NCBI RefSeq assembly: GCF_003967275.1 | Contig: NZ_AP018721.1 | Span: 1,550,001-1,614,000 of the forward strand | Reading direction: 5' to 3' | DNA: 64,000 nt | From: Sulfuritortus calidifontis | GTDB lineage: Bacteria > Pseudomonadota > Gammaproteobacteria > Burkholderiales > Thiobacillaceae | Position numbers and translations under genes: made by a program | Part shown: positions 18,130 to 25,869 of the stretch, one piece after another | How positions within the stretch are numbered: the stretch's first letter is position 1 | Layout of the letters: each line of letters opens with the position of its first letter | Notes under the pieces: model-generated | Database searches by the model: none | Seen by the model: the letters and a program-made list of their open reading frames with translations, nothing else | Told to the model about the DNA's origin: nothing

Positions 18130-20346
18130 TTATTTGGTCGTATAGGTGAACACTCCGTCCCAGTCGGCCGGCGGCGGCTCCCGGCGGAAGTGCTCGATCC
18201 GCTCCAAATATACCCCGTAAAGCGGCTCGGGTGTTTCGGTATTCAGGGCGCGCAAGGTGGACTCGGCGGCATCCCAACGCCGGGCCTGATAGTCGGCCAA
18301 GGCCGACTCGAACCGCTCGGCCAAGCGAAGGACGGCCGCGTCCAGTTCGGCCTTGAGGCCGAGCGCCTGGTAGATCGCCACTGGCTGCGCCTTGCCCTTC
18401 ACCCGCACCCGGTCGATGAGGCGGAAGGCGATGTCCGGGCAGGCCGCCCGGGTCGCCTCGCCGCAGAGCACGCCCACCCCGTACTGTTTGGTCAGCCCCT
18501 CCAGGCGCGAGGCCAGGTTCACCGCATCGGCCATCACTGTGTAGGCCATGCGGAATTCCGAGCCCATGTTGCCCACGCTCATGCGTCCGGTATTGACGCC
18601 GACGCCGATCTTGACCGGCGGCCAGCCGCGGGCCTCGAGCTGCGGGTTCAATGCCGCCAGTTCACGCTGCATGGCCAGGGCGGTGAGCACGCCGTCGCGG
18701 GCATGCCGCTCGTTGCTCAAGGGTGCGCCCCAGAAGGCCATGATCGCATCGCCGATATACTTGTCGATGGTGCCGCGATGCTCCTGCACCACCCGGGTCA
18801 TGGCCGAGAGGTAGACGTTGAGCATGTCGGCCAGTTCGGCCGCCTCCAGCCCTTCCGAGATGCTGGTGAAGTCGCGGATGTCGGAGAACAGCACGGTCAT
18901 CTCCCTCGACTGGCCGCGCAGGCTGTAGCGAGCGGGGTCCTTGGCCATCTCCTCGACCAGCTCGGGCGGCACATACTGGCCGAACAGACGGGTGATCAGG
19001 TGCTTGGCCCGGGCCTCGACGAAGAAGCCGTAGCTCATGTTGAGGATGAACAAACCGGCCAGGGCCAGCAGCAGGCTGGCCGGGGCCAGGCTGAGATGCT
19101 GGACCGACCAGGCATAGAAATCGAGGCCGATCGTCAGCGCAAGCAGGCCGGCAGCGACCGCCGCCGCCCACACCGGCGTGGCGAACGGCAGCCAAAGGGC
19201 CAACACCAGGCCGAATACCGCCACCGCGATGAGGTTCCAGCGCCGGGCCTGGGCCGGTTCCCATTTGATGCTGCCGTCGAGCAGGCCGGACACCACATTG
19301 GCGTGGATCTCCACCCCGGGGAAGGCCTTGGCGGTCGGCGTCACCCGCAGGTCCATGATGCCCGGCGCGGTGGCACCGATCAGCACCAGCCGGCCTTCCA
19401 GCTCGGCCGCCGGCGCCCTGCCGTGGATGACGTCGGTCGCCGGGATATAGCGGTAGGCGCGCTCCGTGCGATAGGGCACCAGCACCATGGCGTTCTCGTC
19501 CAGCGGCGCCTGGATGCCGTCGAGCGCGAGGCTGGCCGGGCTGGTCGACAACGCGCGTGCCTCGCCCGCCGCCAGCACCTGCGGCGCCCCCAGGCCCAGG
19601 CCGGCCCGGACCAGGCTCAAGGCCAAGGCGCCGTAGCATTGGCCTTGATATTCGATGAGCAAGGGTTGCCGGCGGATCACCCCGTCGAAATCGGGCTGGA
19701 CGTTGAAGAAACCAGCGTCACTCGCTTTGACTTGCAAGCCCGGCAGATTGGCGCCATGGCCGCTCGCCACCAGCGGCCGCACGCCCTGCGCCGCCAGCTG
19801 ATTGCAAGGCGACAAGGGTGGGGGTAAGGCACCCACCCGGCCGGCCGCCGGGCCGAAACCGAAGTAATAGCCCAACACCGTCGGACCTTTGCCCAGGGCG
19901 TTGGCGAGGCGCGCATCGTAATCGAGGCCGGGCGCCACCCGGTCGAGCAGGCGGGCAAACCCCGCTTCGCCGGCCAGGGGGCCGCGTGCCAGGTCCTTCA
20001 GCACCGGCAGGCCGGAACTCTGGTCCGGTTCTGCGAACACGATGTCGAAACCGACCGCCGCCACGCCGTATTGCTCGAACAGGTTCTCGGTCAGTTGCGC
20101 CGTCACCTTGCGCGGCCAGGGCCAGCGACCGATCTCGCGCAGCGACTTCTCGTCGATATCGACGATGACCACCCGATCGTCGACGCCCTGCTCGCGGAAC
20201 AGGCGCAGCTTCAGATCGTAGAGGGAGGCGTCGAGTTTCTCGACGAAGTAGAAGTTGTACAGGCCGCCGACGTGGCCAAGCAGGAGCAAGAGGAAGACCA
20301 GGCTGACCGCCAATTGCCCGAGGAATCGGCGGCTGCGCTGGGTCAT
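18130..20346 (-). CDS. CHASE2-domain adenylate/guanylate cyclase
   Basis: A 738-residue membrane receptor. An N-terminal membrane helix leads to a periplasmic CHASE2 sensor (about 35-330), then three membrane helices (about 345-430) and a class III cyclase domain from about residue 475. The catalytic domain keeps the metal-binding aspartates in LFSDIRDFTS and DKYIGDAIMAFWG, and the transition-state region DAVNLASRLE. Substrate (ATP or GTP) is not settled by eye, though most CHASE2 cyclases make cAMP. It overlaps the M48 protease gene by 4 bases. Confidence 0.9.
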   Translation of the reverse strand: MTQRSRRFLGQLAVSLVFLLLLLGHVGGLYNFYFVEKLDASLYDLKLRLFREQGVDDRVVIVDIDEKSLREIGRWPWPRKVTAQLTENLFEQYGVAAVGFDIVFAEPDQSSGLPVLKDLARGPLAGEAGFARLLDRVAPGLDYDARLANALGKGPTVLGYYFGFGPAAGRVGALPPPLSPCNQLAAQGVRPLVASGHGANLPGLQVKASDAGFFNVQPDFDGVIRRQPLLIEYQGQCYGALALSLVRAGLGLGAPQVLAAGEARALSTSPASLALDGIQAPLDENAMVLVPYRTERAYRYIPATDVIHGRAPAAELEGRLVLIGATAPGIMDLRVTPTAKAFPGVEIHANVVSGLLDGSIKWEPAQARRWNLIAVAVFGLVLALWLPFATPVWAAAVAAGLLALTIGLDFYAWSVQHLSLAPASLLLALAGLFILNMSYGFFVEARAKHLITRLFGQYVPPELVEEMAKDPARYSLRGQSREMTVLFSDIRDFTSISEGLEAAELADMLNVYLSAMTRVVQEHRGTIDKYIGDAIMAFWGAPLSNERHARDGVLTALAMQRELAALNPQLEARGWPPVKIGVGVNTGRMSVGNMGSEFRMAYTVMADAVNLASRLEGLTKQYGVGVLCGEATRAACPDIAFRLIDRVRVKGKAQPVAIYQALGLKAELDAAVLRLAERFESALADYQARRWDAAESTLRALNTETPEPLYGVYLERIEHFRREPPPADWDGVFTYTTK

Positions 20347-21224
20347 TTCAGGCGGTAGAAGCGCATGGCGACCAGATTGCCCTCGGGCAGCCCGGCCTCG
20401 GCCGCCTCCGCCGCCTCGCCCAGGCGGGCCAGGCGGTCCTCGGGATGCGGATGGGTCTTGTAGAGCAGGGCCATGCGGCTGTCCTGGGCCGGCACGTGGC
20501 CGATCTCCTGCAGCACCGCCGGCAGGGCGTAGGGGTCATAACCGGCGCGCGCGCTCAACACCATGCCGATGCGGTCGGCCTCGTATTCCGCATCCTTGTC
20601 GAGCGAGCGGGCGACGATCTCGGCGCCGTTGCCGATCAGGTTCTGCACGAGTTGGTTCTTGTTGCCCAGGCGCTGGCCGAGCAGGCCGCCCACCGCCGCG
20701 ACCATCTGCGACTGCTGCAGCAGCTTGAGGTGGTGCTGGCGGATGACGTGACCGATCTCGTGGCCGAGCACGCCGGCCAGTTCCGCCTCGTTCTGCAACC
20801 GCTTGTACAGCCCCTTGGTGACGAAGACATAGCCGCCCGGCGCGGCGAAGGCATTGATGTCTTCGCTCTCGATCACGCCGAAGCGCCAGGGCAGGTCCGG
20901 CCGCTCGCTGGTGCTCGCCACCCAGCGACCGACCCGGTTGACATAACGCTGCAGGGCCGCGTCATTCACCAGCGGCGCGGCACCCAGCAGGTTGCCGGCG
21001 ATCCGCTGGCCGATCAGCCGCTCCTGCTCGGGCGAGGTGTTGCCGCTGAGCAAGGCACCGATCAGATTGCCCACGGCGTCGCCATTGTCGTCCTGCGGCG
21101 TCTCCTGCTGCGGGCCAATCTGCATGCCGCCGTTGAGCACGCCGCGCAGCAGGCCGCCGAAATCGGCCGCCTGGACCGGGCTGACCAGCAACATGCCGGC
21201 AAGAAACATCACGCGCATCTTCAT
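20343..21224 (-). CDS. M48-family zinc metalloprotease
   Basis: A 293-residue secreted protease with a signal peptide (cleavage near residue 19). The zinc site is HEIGH at 155-159 with the third ligand in EYEADRIGM, and the C-terminal KTHPHPEDR is typical of M48 peptidases of the BepA/LoiP type, which act on misassembled outer-membrane proteins. It overlaps both neighbours by 4 bases, so it is translationally coupled to the SH3 protein and to the cyclase. Confidence 0.9.
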   Translation of the reverse strand: MKMRVMFLAGMLLVSPVQAADFGGLLRGVLNGGMQIGPQQETPQDDNGDAVGNLIGALLSGNTSPEQERLIGQRIAGNLLGAAPLVNDAALQRYVNRVGRWVASTSERPDLPWRFGVIESEDINAFAAPGGYVFVTKGLYKRLQNEAELAGVLGHEIGHVIRQHHLKLLQQSQMVAAVGGLLGQRLGNKNQLVQNLIGNGAEIVARSLDKDAEYEADRIGMVLSARAGYDPYALPAVLQEIGHVPAQDSRMALLYKTHPHPEDRLARLGEAAEAAEAGLPEGNLVAMRFYRLK

Positions 21225-21763
21225 GGCTGGCTGCCTCCCCAGCTCTCGCCGCCGCCCGATGCAGCCTGCGGCAGCGGCAGGTAGGCGACCTCGCGCCGGG
21301 TCAAGCCGGCATCGGCGGCGAAGCGGCTCGCCTCGACCAGGCTCACGGCATAGCCTTCCAGCCGGTCCAACTGGCGGGCATCGTAATGCGCCTGCTTCAG
21401 TTCTTCTTCACTGAGGCCGCGCACGCCGGCCACCGCCACCACCTTGCCCGGATCGCGCCGGGTCGCGCCCAGCGCCAGCACGCCTTTGAGCTCGCCGCCG
21501 ACATCGGTCTGCGCCACCGCGCCGCCGCGCACGGAGAGCAGGCGCACCCAGCCGGTCTTGCCCTGGGCCTGAATCCGACTCCAGCCGCCCTGGCGACCGA
21601 GCACCTCGACCGCCTGACCCTTGGCCACGCTCACCACTGCCGGCGCCGTCGTCGCCGGGGCGCTGCGCAGGGTGTCGTCGCGCAGCATCACGCCGGGGGC
21701 CGCCCAGACCGGCATGGCCATCAGCCAAAGCCATGCCGCCAAGCCTATGTGCAAACGCTTCAT
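21221..21763 (-). CDS. Exported SH3-domain protein
   Basis: A 180-residue protein with a signal peptide (WLMAMPVWA) and a bacterial SH3 domain at about 25-85 (LRSAPATTAPAVVSVAKGQAVEVL, GKTGWVR). The rest is unassigned. The ATG at 21763 follows AAGGAGG by 8 bases, better than an ATG 30 bases upstream. It is the first gene of the operon with the M48 protease. Bacterial SH3 domains often bind the cell wall, so an envelope role is likely. Confidence 0.8.
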   Translation of the reverse strand: MKRLHIGLAAWLWLMAMPVWAAPGVMLRDDTLRSAPATTAPAVVSVAKGQAVEVLGRQGGWSRIQAQGKTGWVRLLSVRGGAVAQTDVGGELKGVLALGATRRDPGKVVAVAGVRGLSEEELKQAHYDARQLDRLEGYAVSLVEASRFAADAGLTRREVAYLPLPQAASGGGESWGGSQP

Positions 21764-21815
21764 GTCAATCGCCTCCTTGGTATTCATGGGCAATGATACC
21801 CATCGCCCCCGGTCG

Positions 21816-22628
21816 ATGCATTATGATCGTCTCATGCGCTGGCTCATCGAACTGCTCACCCGCAGCGGCGACGCCCTGATCGCCCGCCTCGTTCCCCTGG
21901 GACGCATCCTGCGCTTCGGCACCGTTGCGCTGGCCGGCGTCTTCTCGCCCGACCTTTACAACAGCGCGACCCGCGCGGTGGTGCAGAAGCAGATCTACTT
22001 CACCGCCTGGCAGATTCTGGGCAGCTTCAGCCTGTTCGCCGCCCTGCTCAGCCTGATTCTGATCCAGATCGCCATCACCGCCGCCCGCAATTACGGCCTG
22101 GGCGACTATGCGCTCGAAGTGGTGCTGCGCATCCTGGTCATCGAACTGCTGCCGCTGATCACCGCGCTGTTCGTCGCCCTGCGCTCGGGCGCCGCGATCA
22201 ACGCCGAGGTGGCCCTGATGAAGATCACCAATGAAATCGAGGCCCTGGCCGAGGTCGGCGTCGACGCCATGCGCCTGGAACTCCTGCCCCGGATGATCGG
22301 CGGCGTGGTCTCGGTGCTGGCGCTGACCGCAGTGGTCAGCCTGATCGCCCTGGTGCTCGCCTACCTCAGCCTGTATGGCCTGCAGGCCCACGGCCTGGCC
22401 GCCTTCAGCCATATCCTGGGTCAGGTCTTCTCGCCGCTGCAACTGCTCGGCCTCTGGCTCAAGTGCCTGATGTTCGGCCTGGCGGTGACCATCATCCCCA
22501 TCGCCGCCGGGCTGGATGCCCCGCACAAGCTGTTCTTCGCGCCGATCGCCGTGCTCGCTGGCATGGTCAGGCTGTTCTTCGCGCTGATGCTGATCGAGGT
22601 GGGATCATTAGCCATCACCTATCTATAG
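21816..22628 (+). CDS. MlaE-family ABC permease
   Basis: A 270-residue inner-membrane permease with about five hydrophobic segments. The conserved core is LITALFVALRSGAAINAEVALMKITNEIEALAEVGVD split across residues near 120-155, typical of MlaE/YrbE proteins in phospholipid transport across the envelope. An alternative ATG lies at 21834, and neither start has a clear Shine-Dalgarno. It opens an operon with an ATPase-like remnant, an MCE protein and a lipoprotein. Its 3-prime end overlaps the next frame. Confidence 0.88.
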   Translation: MHYDRLMRWLIELLTRSGDALIARLVPLGRILRFGTVALAGVFSPDLYNSATRAVVQKQIYFTAWQILGSFSLFAALLSLILIQIAITAARNYGLGDYALEVVLRILVIELLPLITALFVALRSGAAINAEVALMKITNEIEALAEVGVDAMRLELLPRMIGGVVSVLALTAVVSLIALVLAYLSLYGLQAHGLAAFSHILGQVFSPLQLLGLWLKCLMFGLAVTIIPIAAGLDAPHKLFFAPIAVLAGMVRLFFALMLIEVGSLAITYL

Positions 22629-23065
22629 CCTGGGTCGCGAGCGACACCGAACGGCGCGCCTGGCTCGACGATCACCCCGATGCCGTGCAGGTCTCGGCCG
22701 AACTGCCTCTGCGCGCCAATCTCTCGGTGCTGGAGAACATCGCCCTGGTGCCGCAATATCGGGACAACGCGCCGACCCGCCAGGCCCAAGAGCAGGCGTG
22801 GGGCCTGCTCGATCGCCTGGGCCAGACGGGCTGCGCGGATTTACGCGACCCCGACCTCGACAGCGAGCAGCGCTTCGTCGCCAAACTGCTGCGCGCCGTG
22901 ATCGGCCGGCCCTCTATAATCGTGATCGAGCGACCCGGCCTGCTGTTGCCGGACCAGCCCTATCCGGACTTCCTGGCCGAGTGCCTGGCTAAACTGAAAG
23001 ACGAGATCAACACGCTCTGGATCGTGGACTATCGATGGAACGCCCCACTCTACCCACCCACCTGA
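22607..23065 (+). CDS. Degenerate ABC ATPase-like protein in an MCE operon
   Basis: An open frame of about 152 codons, aligned by eye with the second half of an ABC ATPase. LRANLSVLENIALVPQYR matches the region after the Q loop. DLDSEQRFVAKLLRAVIGRP stands where LSGGQ plus the following helix should be, and IIVIERPGLLL replaces Walker B LLLLDEP, so the catalytic glutamate is Arg. No Walker A is present. There is no ATG, GTG or TTG at the expected start. The listed start is an ATT after GAGGTGGG; the GTG at 22685 is the first usual codon. It overlaps both neighbours. Confidence 0.6.
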   Translation: MSHHLSIAWVASDTERRAWLDDHPDAVQVSAELPLRANLSVLENIALVPQYRDNAPTRQAQEQAWGLLDRLGQTGCADLRDPDLDSEQRFVAKLLRAVIGRPSIIVIERPGLLLPDQPYPDFLAECLAKLKDEINTLWIVDYRWNAPLYPPT

Positions 23066-23970
23066 TCAAGCACCTCGGTCTCAAGGTCAGCCTGCTGGTC
23101 GGTACCACCGCCTTCCTCGCCGTCGGCTTCTTCATCTATACCCTGTTCGCCCGCGGCCTGTTCGAATCGACCCGTACCCTCACCCTGATCGCCGAAGACG
23201 TCAGCAACGTCAGCGTCGGCATGCCGCTCAACTTCTCCGGCTTTCCCATCGGCCAGGTCAAGCGCATCACCCTGACCGCAAACGGCCAAGGCCGGATCGA
23301 GATCGAAGTGCCGACCAAGAATGAGCGCTGGCTGCGCACGACCAGCGTGTTCACCCTGCAAAAATCCCTGGTCGGCAGCGCCCGGATCCGCGTCTTCAGC
23401 ACCGACCTCAAGGCCCCGCCGCTGCCGGCCGACGCCCTGCCGCCGCTCTACACCGGCGACATGACCGAGGAGTTGCCGCTCCTGATCACCCGGGCCAAGA
23501 ACCTGCTCGACAACCTGGAGCGCATGACCCACGAGGGCTCCCACCTCGACCAGAGCCTGGGCCACGTGAACACCATGACCGGCCGCATGGCCGGCGAATA
23601 CGGCATGCTCGAAGGCGTACTCGGCAGCGCCGACAAGGCGAAACAGGTGGTCGATGCCGTCGGCCAGGCCAACCGCCTGCTCGGCACGCTCAACGGCCTT
23701 TCGCTCAAAATGGACCAGCGGCTGTTCGGCCAGGATGGCACGCTGGACAAGACCGACCAAATATTGAGCAACCTCAATGCGGTGCTGGTGCAGACCCGCG
23801 ACAGCCTGAAGAAGGCCGACGCCATCCTGGCCAACGCCGAGGCGGCCAGCACCGACCTCGCCCTGCTCCGGGCGGAGATCGACGACAGCGTGCGCAAGGT
23901 CAATCACCTGATCAACGAGATCAATCGCAAATGGCCATTCGCCCGCGAAGCGGAGGTGAAGCTGCCATGA
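23035..23970 (+). CDS. MCE-family (MlaD-like) lipid-transport protein
   Basis: A 311-residue protein with an N-terminal membrane anchor (about 18-40) and one MCE domain (about 45-125, DVSNVSVGMPLNFSGFPIG). A long helical, coiled-coil-prone tail follows, where proteins of this family form channels or bind lipids. The periplasmic orientation fits substrate binding for the MlaE permease. It overlaps the degenerate ATPase frame by 31 bases and the lipoprotein gene by 4. Confidence 0.9.
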   Translation: MERPTLPTHLIKHLGLKVSLLVGTTAFLAVGFFIYTLFARGLFESTRTLTLIAEDVSNVSVGMPLNFSGFPIGQVKRITLTANGQGRIEIEVPTKNERWLRTTSVFTLQKSLVGSARIRVFSTDLKAPPLPADALPPLYTGDMTEELPLLITRAKNLLDNLERMTHEGSHLDQSLGHVNTMTGRMAGEYGMLEGVLGSADKAKQVVDAVGQANRLLGTLNGLSLKMDQRLFGQDGTLDKTDQILSNLNAVLVQTRDSLKKADAILANAEAASTDLALLRAEIDDSVRKVNHLINEINRKWPFAREAEVKLP

Positions 23971-24671
23971 CCTCCGCCCGCCGCCTCATCTGGCTCACCC
24001 TGCCCCTGCTCGCCGCCTGCGCCGGCTCGCCATCACCACCCGACTGGCGAATGAATGCGGCCGACCTGCTGGAACGCTATCAGCAGCGCTGGCTGGAAGG
24101 CGACAGCCGCACTGCCGAAATCAACTTCGCCAAGGCCCGCAGCGAACTGGCCCGCACCGGTCGGCTCGACCTCGCCGCCCGCGCCGAATTGATCGGCTGC
24201 GCCACCCGCCTAGCCAGCCTCGACCTTGCACCCTGCACCGCCTATGACGCCCTTTCCGCCGATGCCACGGCCGACGAAGCTGCCTATGCCCGCTTCCTGG
24301 CCGGCGACTGGCAAGGCCTGGATGCCGGCCGGATACCGGCGCACTACACCGATCTGGTCCGAGCCAGCGATGCCGCCGGGCGTAACCGCGCCGCCCAGGC
24401 CATCGCCGACCCGGCCGCCCGGCTGATCGCCAGCGCCCTGCTGCTCAAGGCCGGCGAGATCGCGCCCGAAACCATCGGCCTGGCCGGCCGGACGGCCTCC
24501 GAGCAGGGCTGGCGCCGTCCCCTGCTGGCCTGGCTGCAGGTTTCAGCGCAGCGGGCCGAGGCCGCGGGCGACAGTGCCGCCCTGGCCAAGCTCAAGCGTC
24601 AGATGGAACTGGTCACCGGCAGCCGGTCCACCTTGTCCCAGCCGGGTTCAACTCCGCCTAACTCCCCATAA
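23967..24671 (+). CDS. Lipoprotein of the MCE transport operon
   Basis: A 234-residue protein. The ATG at 23967 overlaps the MCE stop (ATGA) and has GGAGGTG upstream. It gives a short lipoprotein signal with lipobox LAAC. The mature part is Ala/Leu-rich and helical, with no family that I recognise. By position it may be the outer-membrane component or periplasmic partner of the lipid transporter. Confidence 0.75.
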   Translation: MTSARRLIWLTLPLLAACAGSPSPPDWRMNAADLLERYQQRWLEGDSRTAEINFAKARSELARTGRLDLAARAELIGCATRLASLDLAPCTAYDALSADATADEAAYARFLAGDWQGLDAGRIPAHYTDLVRASDAAGRNRAAQAIADPAARLIASALLLKAGEIAPETIGLAGRTASEQGWRRPLLAWLQVSAQRAEAAGDSAALAKLKRQMELVTGSRSTLSQPGSTPPNSP

Positions 24672-24682
24672 ATTCGAGGGAC

Positions 24683-24711
24683 TTTACAGGGTGGTACGTT
24701 CACACTACCCT
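24683..24711 (+). promoter_or_regulatory. Weak promoter candidate for the SCP2-like gene
   Basis: TTTACA (24683-24688) and TACCCT (24706-24711) are spaced by 17 bases. An imperfect inverted repeat (AGGGTGGT against ACTACCCT) overlaps it. It lies in the 87-base gap after the MCE operon. Confidence 0.3.
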
Positions 24712-24758
24712 AGCCTCGGGTCGTCGATACCCAACCTTATTAGATGGAGGAGTACGCA

Positions 24759-25271
24759 ATGCAAAAGCTTTTCACCGCCCTGTGCGCCAGCGGTCTGGTC
24801 CTGGCCGCCCCGGCCGCCCTCGCCACCCCGCTGATGTCTGCCGACTGGGCCGCCCAGGCCTGCCAACAGTGGAACAAAACCCCCGCCCTGACCGACGAAC
24901 TCGCCGAAAAATGGATCAAGAACGATGGCGGCCGCGGCTACAAGATCGTCCAGATGTACCGCACCGACTGCGGTGCCGCCACCAAGGTCGAGATGAAGAT
25001 CCAGCCGCAAGGTGGCAAGGCCATCTGCACTTATGGCGGCAAGGTGCAGACCGCCAAGCTGGACGACATCCGCGACTACGTCATGTATGCGCCGACCAAG
25101 ACCTGGAAGGAAATGGGTGCCGGCGAATACGGTCCGAAGCGCGGCATGTTCTTCCACAGTTTCCGCTTTGACGGCCCCAACGCCGAGGCCATGGGTGTGA
25201 TGGGCGCCTTCGAGGCCTTCGTCCTCTTCCCGGGCAAGATCCCCGGCGAAGACGCCTGCCCGGCCAAATAA
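24759..25271 (+). CDS. Exported SCP2-like protein
   Basis: A 170-residue protein with a clear signal peptide (cleavage near residue 23, ALATPL). Its second half (GPKRGMFFHSFRFDGPNAEA followed by MGVMGAFEAFVLFPGK) resembles the SCP2 sterol-carrier fold, known for binding lipids. The ATG follows GGAGGAG. It lies 87 bases after the MCE lipid-transport operon on the same strand and ends in a strong terminator. A periplasmic lipid carrier is plausible but inferred. Confidence 0.65.
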   Translation: MQKLFTALCASGLVLAAPAALATPLMSADWAAQACQQWNKTPALTDELAEKWIKNDGGRGYKIVQMYRTDCGAATKVEMKIQPQGGKAICTYGGKVQTAKLDDIRDYVMYAPTKTWKEMGAGEYGPKRGMFFHSFRFDGPNAEAMGVMGAFEAFVLFPGKIPGEDACPAK

Positions 25272-25287
25272 GGCCTGTCACGCCAAC

Positions 25288-25315
25288 AAAAAAGCCCGCT
25301 ATTGCGGGCTTTTTT
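25288..25315 (+). terminator. Rho-independent terminator
   Basis: AAAAAAGCCCGC (25288-25299), loop TATT, and GCGGGCTTTTTT (25304-25315) make a 12-bp perfect stem. The symmetric A and T runs make it bidirectional, serving both the SCP2-like gene and the convergent FKBP gene. Confidence 0.92.
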
Positions 25316-25333
25316 GTTTGGCGACCCAATTGG

Positions 25334-25825
25334 TCAGTGCACTTGCGCCGGCCCCTGTTCAGCGGGAAAGCCGGATTTGATCTCGTCCGGCGTCGCATCG
25401 CGCAGCGACAGGATCTCGACCACGCAGGTCGCGTTCTGGCCGGCCAGCGGATTGTTGCCGTCCAGGGTCACCTTGCCGTTCTCGATCCGGACCACACGGA
25501 AGGTGATCGTCTCGCCCTTGTTGTTCTGAGCCTCGGCCTCGCCGCCGAGACGGCGCAGCTGGGGCGGCACGTCGGCCAGGTCCTCGACCAGGATCAGCGC
25601 GGGATCCGCCTCGCCGAACCCCTCCTCGGGCGTCAGGCTGATCTCGACCCGATCGCCGACCTTGCGGCCTTCCAGGCTGCGCTCGATCTTCTCGAACAGG
25701 CCGCTGCCGGCGCCATGGACATAGCCGGTCGGCACGTCGTTCTGACCCATGACCTGGCCGTTTTCCGCCAGCACCGAATAGGTCATGTACACGACCTTGT
25801 TCTTGCCCACTACCTCGTCACTCAT
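25334..25825 (-). CDS. FKBP-type peptidyl-prolyl isomerase (SlyD-like)
   Basis: A 163-residue cytosolic foldase. It follows the SlyD/FkpB layout: an FKBP half (VVYMTYSVLAENGQV, GDRVEISLTPEEGFGE), an inserted flap, and the return to the core at VTLDGNNPLAGQ. It lacks the His-rich metal tail of E. coli SlyD. The ATG at 25825 has GGAG upstream and is preferred to the codon 12 bases earlier. Confidence 0.88.
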   Translation of the reverse strand: MSDEVVGKNKVVYMTYSVLAENGQVMGQNDVPTGYVHGAGSGLFEKIERSLEGRKVGDRVEISLTPEEGFGEADPALILVEDLADVPPQLRRLGGEAEAQNNKGETITFRVVRIENGKVTLDGNNPLAGQNATCVVEILSLRDATPDEIKSGFPAEQGPAQVH

Positions 25826-25869
25826 GACCGGCTCCAATCGAAAACGGGGATTTTAACGCAAAGATGCCC

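Noticed and set aside
18037-19827. 596-codon open frame on the plus strand
   Set aside because: Antisense to the CHASE2 cyclase and phosphodiesterase-like genes, with no domain features.
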